A stretch of 37,263 nucleotides of DNA from a virus. The notes under the pieces were generated by a model. The model did not search any database and was not told where the DNA came from. It was given only the letters and a program-made list of their open reading frames with translations. This document shows positions 1-8,337 of the stretch, in pieces (the first letter of the stretch is position 1; each line of letters starts with the position of its first letter). Location of the stretch: positions 1 through 37,263 of IMG/VR virus record IMGVR_UViG_3300045999_006174; one strand, written 5' to 3'. Position numbers and translations under genes: made by a program.

Positions 1-52
1 GAGCGTATTGGGTAGCAAAAGCGACTTCACCTAAAATTTTATTTTGTGACAT
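1..52 (-). CDS. nrdJ: Class II ribonucleotide reductase, N-terminal fragment (cut by window edge)
   Basis: The first 17 codons of the RNR gene are present, starting at ATG 52 with GGAG upstream. The bases match 36810-36861 exactly, and the complete gene is at 34921-36861. This is an edge artefact of the circular overlap, not a second gene. It shows that RNR directly follows the holin-like gene on the circular map. Confidence 0.85.
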   Translation of the reverse strand, partial: MSQNKILGEVAFATQYA

Positions 53-94
53 GATCATCTCCATGTGAAAGGGATGATCATTAGAACACAAATC

Positions 95-337
95 TTATTT
101 ATTTTTTAGAAAATCAACATTCGTCTCAATTCTTTCAAGAATAACGGTATGTTGATTGAGAGTCTTATTGATCATATCTAGCTCAGCATCTGTCTTTTCT
201 TGCTTGACAAGTAAAGCCATCGTTTGATGTTCGAGCAATGCAATTCTCTTATCGTATGATGAGAAGATCTTAAAGGCTGGTAGAAGAGCGGTTATAACGG
301 CAGTTAATGCACTGATTGAGATCATATCTGAGTTCAT
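95..337 (-). CDS. Holin-like / membrane-anchored coiled-coil lysis protein
   Basis: An 80-residue protein. A hydrophobic stretch (about residues 8-26, ISALTAVITALLPAFKIF) near the N-terminus is followed by a charged heptad-like segment (about 28-78), giving a single membrane anchor plus a coiled coil. This layout resembles small phage holins or XhlA-type lysis accessories. The gene begins 4 bases after the stop of the M15 peptidase, with the sequence GGGTGAC before ATG 337. Position after an endolysin supports a lysis role, but the family is not identified; a spanin-like or purely structural role is possible. The second copy at 36904-37146 encodes exactly the same protein despite about 16 base changes, so the protein is under strong purifying selection. 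An in-frame start further upstream (388) lies inside the peptidase gene and has no better ribosome site. Confidence 0.6.
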   Translation of the reverse strand: MNSDMISISALTAVITALLPAFKIFSSYDKRIALLEHQTMALLVKQEKTDAELDMINKTLNQHTVILERIETNVDFLKNK

Positions 338-341
338 GTTG

Positions 342-719
342 TCACCCTTGCCACCTTGCTCTTGTGCCTCTGATATCATAATGCACAAAATTAGAATCTA
401 GGTACTTGCCAAGCCCGCCCTCTTTGATCTTGCCTTGAGCAATCAACTTCTCAATGCGGTTGTAGATCTCTTCAGTTGGTACACCAGCGATCTTAATATC
501 AGCCGCTTTCGCATGAAGATGTTGAGATTTATCAGCACCCCCAACTTGAGCGTTTCTAGTTGGCGAACGATATCCACTGATGATTATAATAGGCTTCTGA
601 AAATGCTCTCTGATGACTTGCAAATTCTTTAAAAGCTCAACCGCATTAGCTACCAATTCAGGGGGGATTGAGTCGCTAAACTCAAGCTCAGAAAGCTTAA
701 AATTTTTTGTTACTTGCAT
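342..719 (-). CDS. M15A-type zinc peptidase, probable endolysin
   Basis: A 125-residue single-domain protein matching the peptidase M15A/VanY-like fold. SGYRSP is at 48-53, the zinc-site motif S65-x-H67 ... D74 (SQHLHAKAAD) follows, and the third ligand H113 sits in VHYD near the C-terminus. Such enzymes cut peptide crosslinks or stem peptides of peptidoglycan. The length is normal for phage M15 endolysins, and there is no signal peptide, so release would need a holin; the next gene downstream is holin-like. GGAG precedes ATG 719 at good spacing, and the upstream gene stops 4 bases before. A different allele of the C-terminus lies at 37151-37263, with HYD kept but only about 58% identity over 36 residues. 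Confidence 0.85.
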   Translation of the reverse strand: MQVTKNFKLSELEFSDSIPPELVANAVELLKNLQVIREHFQKPIIIISGYRSPTRNAQVGGADKSQHLHAKAADIKIAGVPTEEIYNRIEKLIAQGKIKEGGLGKYLDSNFVHYDIRGTRARWQG

Positions 720-722
720 GAT

Positions 723-1226
723 TTATCTCCAAGCTTTTATGAATAGATGCATTCTGAAATTTGTATTGCCAGCATCTGCAGATGAATTAACGTTAATCGT
801 TCCACCACCTATTTTAATTGCTTGCGTTTTAAATGTTTGCATGGCCGCCGTTGCGTCGATATATGCGATGCATTTCTCTTGCGCATATTGAAATAAATTA
901 TCTCTTAAAATAGAGCAAGAACCTATCGATGATAAAACAACATCTGAAGTATCCACGATTCTGTATTGCACATTTTCTGAGGTTGTTGGGCTTGCATCAG
1001 AGACCTTCATTCTAAAATCAATTAGGTATTTCCATCCTGCTTCTAAATCAATTGTGATTGAATTGGTTGTTATGGTTGGATAGCCTATAGATGATGCGAT
1101 TTGAACTTGCGTATCAACTGAAAATGTTTGCAAGTCCACATATGTTGCCCCTACAGAATTGAAATTATTTGAATAAATGCCAATAGCTGATAAATTGATT
1201 CTTTTTTCTGTTGAAAAATAACTCAT
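723..1226 (-). CDS. Small receptor-binding-type tail protein, paralogue 3 (MSY family)
   Basis: A 167-residue protein with no recognised family. It shares features with the gene at 1606-1983: it starts MSY, has a central ITIDLEAGWKYLIDF segment (ITLEAGFEYLV in the other), then QYR-I/H-V, and ends in a beta-rich stretch finishing near a W-R pair. This suggests a compact beta-sandwich head such as phage tip or C1q-like proteins, used to bind the host surface (inference). ATG 1226 overlaps the upstream TGA in an ATGA, with GGAGG upstream, so the three small genes are translationally coupled. It lies between the fibre cluster and the lysis genes. Confidence 0.5.
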   Translation of the reverse strand: MSYFSTEKRINLSAIGIYSNNFNSVGATYVDLQTFSVDTQVQIASSIGYPTITTNSITIDLEAGWKYLIDFRMKVSDASPTTSENVQYRIVDTSDVVLSSIGSCSILRDNLFQYAQEKCIAYIDATAAMQTFKTQAIKIGGGTINVNSSADAGNTNFRMHLFIKAWR

Positions 1227-1609
1227 TGAATCCTCCAAAACTGATTAAACATTTTTGAAGATGCTGAAACAACTAGACCTGTTCCAAATTTTGAAGACTG
1301 TTGCGATAGGGATACACCAGGTGAATTTGATCCAACAAAATTGTCATCTGTCATGGATGACATGCTTGTAATCGTATTTCCTCTAATTGTAGCCCCCGCC
1401 CACTGAAATCCAAACCAATTATAATACATGATCAAGCCCTCAGTAGAATTATTGGCTGTTATAAAATATTTCGATTCTACTAAATATTTACATCTTGATG
1501 TAAAAGATCCCAAAGCGTGAGCGCTGAAATCATCGCTTAAAGTCGTTGCCCCATTGATATCAATCTGGACGGCCCTTGTGCCTTGTGCTTGTGATGGATC
1601 ATAGCTCAT
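1223..1609 (-). CDS. Small receptor-binding-type tail protein, middle gene (MSY family)
   Basis: A 128-residue protein of unknown family. The start at ATG 1609 (MSYDPSQ) is chosen over an earlier TTG because GGAG sits 9 bases upstream and ATG forms an ATGA overlap with the stop of the preceding gene. It is rich in Ser, Thr, Asn and aromatic residues with no transmembrane segment, and it ends FWRIQ, like the GWRIE end of the long fibre. CKYLVESKYFI in the middle is a weak counterpart of the EAGxxYL segment in its two neighbours, so it may be a diverged third paralogue. It is probably a virion surface protein of the tail tip. Confidence 0.45.
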   Translation of the reverse strand: MSYDPSQAQGTRAVQIDINGATTLSDDFSAHALGSFTSRCKYLVESKYFITANNSTEGLIMYYNWFGFQWAGATIRGNTITSMSSMTDDNFVGSNSPGVSLSQQSSKFGTGLVVSASSKMFNQFWRIQ

Positions 1610-1983
1610 AGTGGAAATCTCCAAATGATCAAGCGTGAATTATTAGTCACAGCTTGATTAGCATAAAGGGAAAAAGTTACTGAAGCATCCGCTTGAATTG
1701 AAGAGGTTTGTTCATCAAGTCCGCTTGTGGTCGAAGTTGCACTAACTGAATATAAATCGCCATTTACACCATCAACAACATGTCTATATTGCGTGGCAAC
1801 TGTGATAGACGGTGAACTTGTGACTAAATACTCAAAGCCAGCTTCAAGTGTAATCACATCGCTTGCTATGGATGGAGTAAAATCACCATTTACAAATGAA
1901 AAAGTCACATTTCCCACCCCGCTAGATGAAAATGAACAAATAGCAAGATTAGGGTTCACATTTCGAGCAACATTATAACTCAT
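1606..1983 (-). CDS. Small receptor-binding-type tail protein, paralogue 1 (MSY family)
   Basis: A 125-residue beta-rich protein starting MSYNVARN. It contains ITLEAGFEYLV (around residue 50) followed by QYRHVVDG, both shared with the gene at 723-1226, and ends IIWRFPL. No enzymatic motif is seen. ATG 1983 overlaps the fibre stop as ATGA. The earlier in-frame TTG at 1995 is only the GGAG-containing leader. Together with the two downstream genes it forms a tandem set of small surface proteins after the long fibre, a usual place for adhesins or decorations in siphophages (inference). Confidence 0.5.
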   Translation of the reverse strand: MSYNVARNVNPNLAICSFSSSGVGNVTFSFVNGDFTPSIASDVITLEAGFEYLVTSSPSITVATQYRHVVDGVNGDLYSVSATSTTSGLDEQTSSIQADASVTFSLYANQAVTNNSRLIIWRFPL

Positions 1984-4559
1984 TCGATTCTCCAACCTGA
2001 TGATGTTGCTGTGATAGTAACTGATGAATTTTGAAGAGATAGAGCAAAGGTTGTTGCACCGTCAATTGTCTCGCTAGCATTGCCGTCAAGTGTTGCTGTA
2101 CCAGTGCCTAACAACTTGAAAACAAGCTCTAATCCATCATTTGATGCTACTGCAGGCAAGTTAACGGTAACGGCTGAAGATCCGTTGTTGATATAATATT
2201 TTCTCTTGATGATACTACTATAATCAACGCTACCAAGATTTAATGGAAATGTTGACTCGGTGCTATATGCCGGCCTTGTGATACTTTGGCTAACTGTAGC
2301 AGGCACCCAATTAGTGCCATTCCAAGATAAAACTTGATTTGTTGTTGGAGCGGTTGTAGCTGTATCAACATCGCTTAAAGCATTGATAGAAAAACCGCTT
2401 AGAGAGACGGTTGAGTCAATCTTATTTGATCCATCAACATAACTGTAACTGATGCCAGTATGTGATCCACTTGTTAAAAGGGATGCACTAGCATCTTGAG
2501 CAAGTTCATCAGTGTATTGAGTGATTGTTGTAGCGATTTGCCCGCTTGTGATTGTTATCCCCGCTCCTGCACTAAAGGCATTTCTCGCAAGTGTATCAGA
2601 GAAATATTTATTTGTTGAACCTTCAGTTAAATTATCAGTTGTTTTTGTTGCCAAGCGTGTATCAAAAGCAGAATTAACTCTTGTGCTTGTATAATATAAA
2701 TTAGTTGAACCTTCAGTTAAATTATCAGTTGTTTTTGTCGCAAGTCTATTATCAAAATTTGTATTAGTGAAATAAAGATTAGTTGATCCTTGATTGATAT
2801 TATCAGTTGTCAATGTCACATTCCCAGCCACTGGAGAAACTGAATTCACCGCGTTAACCGTTCCACCGTTGGCGGTGACATAGCTTTTCACTGCTGATAC
2901 TGATGGGGCTTGATCTGTTTGAGTGCCTGCCATGCTATTGACAACGGCGGCGGTTTTTGCCCTTGTGCTTGTAAAATATTGATTAGTTGACCCTTCTGAA
3001 ATGTCATCGGTATCAAGTGAAACTGTACCTGTTTGACCATTAACTGAAACAACAGCACCACTCACACCAAAGGCAACCCATGCACTGCCATCATAAATCC
3101 AAGATGAAGAGTCATCTGTTTGAATAGCAACATCGCCCTCTTGTGCTACAAGTGCAAGTCTAGCGGCTGCATCAGCGACAACATGAACATCAGTGATTGC
3201 TAAAGGTGGCAAATGATTGGTAGGAACAAGACCGTTTGCATCTAGCTCACAAATACCATTATTTGCACCCTTTTGAAGGCTGATTCTAGCATCTGCATCT
3301 GTGTCTGTGTATTGAGTGATGGTTGATGCAATTGTGCCACTAGTTAAAGAGATGCCAGTGCCTGCTGTGTAGTAGGCTTTTACTGATGAAACGGAAGGGG
3401 CTTGATCAGTCTGAGTCCCTGCCATGCTATTGACAACAGAAGCACTCTTAGCAAGTGAATTTGTGAAATAGAGATTTGTTGAACCTTGAGTTAAATTGTC
3501 AGTTGTCTTTGTTGCCAAGCGTGTATCAAATCTTGAATTGGTATAGAAAAGATTTGTTGATCCTTCGGTTAAATCATCGCTTGATGTTGGGATCGTTGGC
3601 TTGTTTCTTAGTTCGCTATATGATCCACTGAAAGAGGTTGATAAGCCGTTATTTAGATCATAAACATAGACATCAGCGTTCTGAAATTGCTTGATGCTTA
3701 AATCATTATAGCTTGTTCTTCCAACTGTAACGACATTTGAAGTTAAATTTGTTTGCAATAAATTAACCCCACTACATTCAGTCAAGATCGTGAGTAATGG
3801 GGAACCCGCCCCTGATCTTGATGATGTAATTAACTGATTTCCCAAGTTGCAACGATCAAAATAAACTGTTGCTGTTACATTGGAAGCGATAGAAATTGCA
3901 CCCGCAAAAGAGCATTGCTCAAAAGTGATGAAATTTGCACAAGCATTATTGATTGTTACGGTGCTATCAAAAATCACATTCTTAAAATAGTGTCGCCCTT
4001 GAGTTCCATTGATCAAGAAAGCCCCCTCAATATTGAGGTTTTCAATCTTAATTCTTGTAGTGCTTGCCCCTGATATAGTCAAGCCTCTTGATAGTAGTTC
4101 ACAGCCATGCACACCAGTTGGGGATTCAGGCGCTAAAATGTTAACATTTGCATGATTTGAGATTGTAACGGTTGAGCCACCATATGATCCCACAGACATG
4201 TAAATGGCACTAACTCCGCTTGATCCTGCAATACCATCTAAGACGGTTTGAATATCGTTAACCCCATCATTTACATAATAAGAATTTGAATAAAGAGTTT
4301 TTGCTTGTACTGATAGAATATCGCTTTGAGCGGTTGAAACATCGCTTTGAAGAGTGCTGATGTCGCTTTGGGCTGTTGTCATATCGCTTTGAAGAGTTGA
4401 TACATTTCCTTGATCGGCTGATGTAAAATATTGACGATCAGCATTTGAGCCTTCTGCGATATTATCGGTTGTTAAGACGACAACACCAGTTTGACCATTA
4501 ACGGAATCAACTGCACCACCACCGCCACCACTAACAGGAGGTTTAATGATAATTGCCAT
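1980..4559 (-). CDS. Long tail fibre with beta-helix region and repeated EGSTNLYYT modules
   Basis: An 859-residue fibre. It opens with a basic/proline stretch and a Gly5 hinge (about 11-15), then VNGQTGVVxLTTDNI, a motif common in phage fibres and repeated near 500. A heptad-like TLQSDxxTAQSD segment (about 54-85) is probably a trimeric coiled coil. Residues about 90-290 are Asn/Ile/Ser-rich with ladder-like repeats typical of a beta-helix. After that come at least seven copies of TTDNLTEGSTNLYYT-type modules and two near-identical AGTQTDQAPSV blocks. The last 100 residues form a small beta domain ending GWRIE. It is the main adhesion fibre by size and position. It starts 2 bases after the upstream stop and is coupled to the next gene by ATGA. 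Confidence 0.8.
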   Translation of the reverse strand: MAIIIKPPVSGGGGGAVDSVNGQTGVVVLTTDNIAEGSNADRQYFTSADQGNVSTLQSDMTTAQSDISTLQSDVSTAQSDILSVQAKTLYSNSYYVNDGVNDIQTVLDGIAGSSGVSAIYMSVGSYGGSTVTISNHANVNILAPESPTGVHGCELLSRGLTISGASTTRIKIENLNIEGAFLINGTQGRHYFKNVIFDSTVTINNACANFITFEQCSFAGAISIASNVTATVYFDRCNLGNQLITSSRSGAGSPLLTILTECSGVNLLQTNLTSNVVTVGRTSYNDLSIKQFQNADVYVYDLNNGLSTSFSGSYSELRNKPTIPTSSDDLTEGSTNLFYTNSRFDTRLATKTTDNLTQGSTNLYFTNSLAKSASVVNSMAGTQTDQAPSVSSVKAYYTAGTGISLTSGTIASTITQYTDTDADARISLQKGANNGICELDANGLVPTNHLPPLAITDVHVVADAAARLALVAQEGDVAIQTDDSSSWIYDGSAWVAFGVSGAVVSVNGQTGTVSLDTDDISEGSTNQYFTSTRAKTAAVVNSMAGTQTDQAPSVSAVKSYVTANGGTVNAVNSVSPVAGNVTLTTDNINQGSTNLYFTNTNFDNRLATKTTDNLTEGSTNLYYTSTRVNSAFDTRLATKTTDNLTEGSTNKYFSDTLARNAFSAGAGITITSGQIATTITQYTDELAQDASASLLTSGSHTGISYSYVDGSNKIDSTVSLSGFSINALSDVDTATTAPTTNQVLSWNGTNWVPATVSQSITRPAYSTESTFPLNLGSVDYSSIIKRKYYINNGSSAVTVNLPAVASNDGLELVFKLLGTGTATLDGNASETIDGATTFALSLQNSSVTITATSSGWRIE
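2585..3600 (-). repeat. Intragenic fibre repeats (EGSTNxYxT modules)
   Basis: Within the fibre gene at least six modules of the type TTDNLTEGSTNLYYT occur here, several followed by FDTRLATK; a seventh, degenerate one lies near residue 30. Two modules are followed by a longer shared block (SVVNSMAGTQTDQAPSV) at about 2880-2945 and 3385-3435. Some copies are nearly identical at DNA level, for example around 2620-2660 and 2700-2740, which would allow repeat gain or loss by recombination. Confidence 0.8.
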
Positions 4560-4561
4560 GA

Positions 4562-4942
4562 TTAAACGACCTTTCTATTGAATGCACAAATGAATTTAAC
4601 ATCATCACCGCTTGCCCCTTTTTTGTAGGCGATAGTTGTGATTGCACCGCCCTTTGTACCACCGCATTGAATATCAATTGCACCACCAGCTAAAACAAAA
4701 ATTTCATTTGTTGTGCTATCTGATGCAGTTGTTAGAGGTCTTAGCTTAAAATAAGCGGTTGCTGATCCTGGATTATAGACACTGATGTCACAAAAGGCAA
4801 GATCTGCATCTAGTGCTGTCCCTGTTGTGCTATCGATAAAATCGCTTGAATTTAAATCAGTCCAATCGGTTGAGTTATTGGCTGATGTACTCTTGCACGC
4901 GATAAATTCACCTGTTTGAATTTGGTATTGTAGACGGTTCAT
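4562..4942 (-). CDS. Unknown virion-associated protein of the tail region
   Basis: A 126-residue protein with no family recognised. It has a mixed Ser/Thr/Asp-rich sequence with likely beta strands (AYFKLRPL, NEIFVLAGGAIDIQCGG, ITTIAYKKG), no membrane segment, and three or four cysteines. Its position between a tail hub and the long fibre suggests an adaptor, small decoration or fibre attachment protein. ATG 4942 overlaps the stop of the 53-residue gene upstream in an ATGA, so translation is coupled. Confidence 0.55.
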   Translation of the reverse strand: MNRLQYQIQTGEFIACKSTSANNSTDWTDLNSSDFIDSTTGTALDADLAFCDISVYNPGSATAYFKLRPLTTASDSTTNEIFVLAGGAIDIQCGGTKGGAITTIAYKKGASGDDVKFICAFNRKVV

Positions 4943-5100
4943 TTTGCCTTCTTTATGATAATCGGTTGATCTTCGATGATAACGACTTTCTTGCTAGTCT
5001 TTTTATTGTCATCTTTTTGTTCTAAAATAGCAATTCTCTCTTCTAATCTTTCGATAAGATCAGCTAGATATCGCATTGTTAATTGTGGCTTTTCACTCAT
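4939..5100 (-). CDS. 53-residue coiled-coil miniprotein
   Basis: A short gene reading MSEKPQLTMRYLADLIERL and continuing as a charged helix with heptad pattern (residues about 9-30), then a Lys-rich and Val/Ile-rich tail. AGGAG lies upstream of ATG 5100. The gene overlaps the tail hub stop by 8 bases and the next gene by ATGA, so it fits the coupling pattern of this operon. Its function is unknown; a small oligomerisation or fibre-connector peptide is possible. Confidence 0.65.
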   Translation of the reverse strand: MSEKPQLTMRYLADLIERLEERIAILEQKDDNKKTSKKVVIIEDQPIIIKKAK

Positions 5101-7720
5101 AGATAAAGCTCCTGTCTATGTATGCTCTTTTTGTATGATGAGATGATGCATTTAAGTATGTTGTAGGTTGGATGATGCCACCCGCTGACATGCCATGGTT
5201 GCTTGTAAAAGTGATTTGATTTGCATTGATAGAAGCAATTGTCTTTGTCAAGGTGGTTGCTTCTGATCCTTGTAAAACATAATCAACGATATCACCAGCC
5301 TTAAAATAGCTGATATCTGCATCAGAGTAAAAGGCTGATTCAATCTCAATTGTTGTTGTATTGATGATTGTAGCGATTTTAGCTGATGCATTCCATGAAG
5401 GAGAAGAATCGCCCAAGTGAATGAGTTTAAGTTCTGTACCTTCTCCCATAAGATCGATGCTGATTGATTGCACCATGGCAATCTTATTTGATACTCCATA
5501 AGCATCAGCATAACCCTTGAGAAATGCGCTAGTTATTTTTAGATATGATCCAACATCTAAAGCAAGGCCTTTACCTGTACCTATGGAAAGATGCCACATT
5601 CTCACCGCTTGACCATACAATCTAAAAAGCCTTGCATAAGTTGGCAAGAAATTCTCTAGAAAATCGCTTGCATTTGTACCCCCTAGAATGTCGCTAGTGA
5701 TGCCATATAAATCTAATTCCATTGATTTGGTTTCACCCGCTAGACGATTGATCGCATCGTAGTTATTAACAATTCTAGTCGTTGGTTCTTCTTGATGCAT
5801 ATCATATCTAAACTTAAATTGAGTTACGATATCTTCAAAGTTCGACCAATAAGGCGGCTTGCTTGCTAGAAAGTCAACATCTGATAAAGAAGTTTGATCT
5901 TCGTCCGCTTCATGCCCAAGGAGTACTAAAGAGATGCGAGGATTAAAGCTATCTCTATTCATGACAATACAAGCCCCCATCGTTTTAAGCATAGGATCAA
6001 GTATTTCTCTTAAAGTCAATTCATCAGCAGGTAGCGAGAACATCCAATCGGTTATTCCACTAGCTGAATTTAGGCTTAAAAATGATTGCTCATCAATCAT
6101 GCTTGAGTGTAAATTGCACCCCGTCAATTGTAAATCATAAGCCCCATTGATTGCACCACCCCCACCGCTTTCTAAGAGTTGTAAAATCACTTCACCCGCT
6201 GGGCGTCTAGTGATGATCATTCCCTTTGAAATCTCTATTGGAGAGCCTTCACCCAACCAATCGCCAAAAGGTGGCAACTTTCTATTTTCTGAGATATTCA
6301 TATCAAGATGCAAGAGATATGCACCGCCTACATCTTCTTCATGTGTAGCTAGTGCATTAACTACATCTTCACCGATTTTTATTTGTATTGCATAGAGATT
6401 GCCATCTGCTTCTGTTGGCAAGCCTAAAGAGTCTTGAACTAAAATATAAGGTTCGTCTCTATCTCTCCAACCTAAAGCAAATCCTCGAATGTCATAGAGA
6501 GCTGGATCAGCACCACCAAAGGGAAATTCTGTCACCGTAAATTTTAAGCCTAAATCTGATTGATAAACTCTATCATCTGTCTTTTCTCTTATTGGAGCTA
6601 AAGAGCCTAAAAAGCTGATACCAAATGAATGAGCTTGTGGATCAAATGCAATATAAGGCAAAGGCACATCAAAGGCAAATTGCTCATTGCTTGCTTGTAT
6701 GAGCAAATCAGAGTTATCGGAAAACACTAAAGCATCATCAAAGCCAAGAGTTTGAGATACTCTTAAAACATATCGTCCACTTCTCTTTAAAATAGCAAAC
6801 GGACCGCTAGGAAAAGTTGCACCATAATCATTGATCGTCTTGATGATCTCATCATGTGTTTTTAAGCCATTGCCTAAAGTTAATGGATACCATCCATAAG
6901 CTGAGAAATTCGGTACTCTAAAGACGAGAGGTGATAACTGATTTCTGATATCTCCATAATAGTGGACGCCTTGAGCCAATCTAGTTTTCTGAGTACCTGA
7001 AGAGACCTTATTGTCAAGCATGGCAGTTATAGGCAAGATTGAGATTGACACTGAATTTAAGCCTTCAATCGTTGGAGAGCTTTCTATGATACCTTGAAAA
7101 ATGATCTGATTGTCCCAAGTGTTGCCGTTCTGATCAACTGAGCAAGCATAGATTTTTGCTTGCCTACCTCTCCAAGATACCAATTCACTTGAAACTATAG
7201 GTGTATCAGTACCGCCCAAATAAATCTGATGCTGCTGTCTAAATCCCAATCGGTGGCTAGTTGTTATTGTATAGATGCCACCGCTCTCAGATTGGGAAGT
7301 ACAATAGAAACTCTCTGATCCAATATGCAAGAGATGAGGATAAGTCAATGATGGATTACTATCAACCATTAAATCAGGAGTATCATCAGACCTTAAAACA
7401 TTTGCAACAAGCTGACCACTCCAAATAGAGCTTGATCTTGATAGACGGCTAAAAATCACATGTGGATCAATATTTGACCCTCTCATCCTATCCATAGCCA
7501 AAGAGATTGAGATCGGCTGATATGTGGCAACGCCTCCACTTGGTTCTATTTCCGCTTGATATGGAGTTATCGACTGAATGCAATCTAAATCAGTATATGA
7601 AAGATCATAAAGGGATGATGCTGTGAATGGATTTGCTCCCATATAAAAGCGAGTCATTAAGCCTTGTATCTCCAAGCCAAAGACTCGATAACCTTGATCA
7701 TCTTGCAATTTAAAAGCCAT
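5093..7720 (-). CDS. Tail hub / central tail-tip protein
   Basis: An 875-residue protein and the largest gene between the tape measure and the fibre. By order it is the central tip or hub protein (a role like lambda J or the Dit/Tal pair), but no named domain can be assigned by eye. Sequence features: MAFKLQDDQGYRVFGLEIQG at the N-terminus; repeated phrases about surface-loop folds (FYCTSQSESGGIYTITTSH, 140-160); a Gly-rich ESGGGGAING segment around 525; and a C-terminal 130 residues rich in short beta strands. AAGGAG precedes ATG 7720, which overlaps the upstream stop as TAATG. No peptidoglycan-hydrolase motif is seen. Confidence 0.6.
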   Translation of the reverse strand: MAFKLQDDQGYRVFGLEIQGLMTRFYMGANPFTASSLYDLSYTDLDCIQSITPYQAEIEPSGGVATYQPISISLAMDRMRGSNIDPHVIFSRLSRSSSIWSGQLVANVLRSDDTPDLMVDSNPSLTYPHLLHIGSESFYCTSQSESGGIYTITTSHRLGFRQQHQIYLGGTDTPIVSSELVSWRGRQAKIYACSVDQNGNTWDNQIIFQGIIESSPTIEGLNSVSISILPITAMLDNKVSSGTQKTRLAQGVHYYGDIRNQLSPLVFRVPNFSAYGWYPLTLGNGLKTHDEIIKTINDYGATFPSGPFAILKRSGRYVLRVSQTLGFDDALVFSDNSDLLIQASNEQFAFDVPLPYIAFDPQAHSFGISFLGSLAPIREKTDDRVYQSDLGLKFTVTEFPFGGADPALYDIRGFALGWRDRDEPYILVQDSLGLPTEADGNLYAIQIKIGEDVVNALATHEEDVGGAYLLHLDMNISENRKLPPFGDWLGEGSPIEISKGMIITRRPAGEVILQLLESGGGGAINGAYDLQLTGCNLHSSMIDEQSFLSLNSASGITDWMFSLPADELTLREILDPMLKTMGACIVMNRDSFNPRISLVLLGHEADEDQTSLSDVDFLASKPPYWSNFEDIVTQFKFRYDMHQEEPTTRIVNNYDAINRLAGETKSMELDLYGITSDILGGTNASDFLENFLPTYARLFRLYGQAVRMWHLSIGTGKGLALDVGSYLKITSAFLKGYADAYGVSNKIAMVQSISIDLMGEGTELKLIHLGDSSPSWNASAKIATIINTTTIEIESAFYSDADISYFKAGDIVDYVLQGSEATTLTKTIASINANQITFTSNHGMSAGGIIQPTTYLNASSHHTKRAYIDRSFIYE

Positions 7721-8337
7721 TATACTTGCTCCTTGTAAAGCTCATAAGATCCTATCATATCTAACTTACAATCAACACAATCAATCTTCAAAGCAAGCAA
7801 ATTGCCACGATATGTGCTAGGTAAATAAAGAGGCCTTGCGAAGTTGGTTTGAACTGATGATGTGCCTGTTGTATCAGATGAGCTTGAGACAATAGCTGAC
7901 TTGAAATCAGCTAAAATAACAAGTTCTCCATTGGTATCAGACAAAACACAACCATTATCTATTATATCTTGAGTTGTGGTTGGATTTCTCACAAGTGAAA
8001 CAGTAATTGATATAGGATCATCACTAGATGCATATTTGAAAACAAAGCCAATGTATTCGCAATTCTTTGATGACTGATGCAAGTGAATATATGTTTGATT
8101 GCCCTTTGGGATATGTCTTAAATTGGTTATATTTGTAACTGCATGCGATTGGTTATAATTCCAAGAGGTTGGATTATCTCTTGATGTATAGGCTATTGCT
8201 GATTTTCTACCTTTAGCAAATGCTAGATGATTTAAAGCATTTGCTATTTGTGAAATTGTAGCACCAAGCACAGGCTGAGATATTGAAACCTCTTGATCTA
8301 GTGGAGCTTTTCTAGTTGTTTGAGAGATAAAAGCCAT
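7720..8337 (-). CDS. Tail-tip protein, unknown family
   Basis: About 205 residues. Adjacent in-frame ATGs at 8340 and 8337 are both possible; 8337 gives better spacing from the GGGGGG upstream and overlaps the preceding TGA. The protein has a short N-terminal amphipathic part (LGATISQIANALNHLAFAKG) and then a beta-rich body with many Ser/Thr. It lies among four consecutive distal-tail genes between tape measure and fibre, so it is likely a baseplate or tip component. No enzymatic motif is evident. Confidence 0.55.
   Translation of the reverse strand: MAFISQTTRKAPLDQEVSISQPVLGATISQIANALNHLAFAKGRKSAIAYTSRDNPTSWNYNQSHAVTNITNLRHIPKGNQTYIHLHQSSKNCEYIGFVFKYASSDDPISITVSLVRNPTTTQDIIDNGCVLSDTNGELVILADFKSAIVSSSSDTTGTSSVQTNFARPLYLPSTYRGNLLALKIDCVDCKLDMIGSYELYKEQV

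Larger units (their letters stand above)
1..454. repeat. Terminal overlap, left copy (pairs with 36810-37263)
   Basis: This stretch aligns colinearly with 36810-37263 (offset 36809). Bases 1 to about 120 are identical. The holin-like gene (95-337) then differs at about 16 positions, and the peptidase gene from 342 onward is clearly divergent. Both copies carry the same three genes in the same order, including the first 17 codons of RNR. The simplest reading is a circular or circularly permuted genome whose assembly overlapped itself using reads from two related strains. A true long terminal repeat would be identical, so packaging repeats alone do not explain it. Confidence 0.85.
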
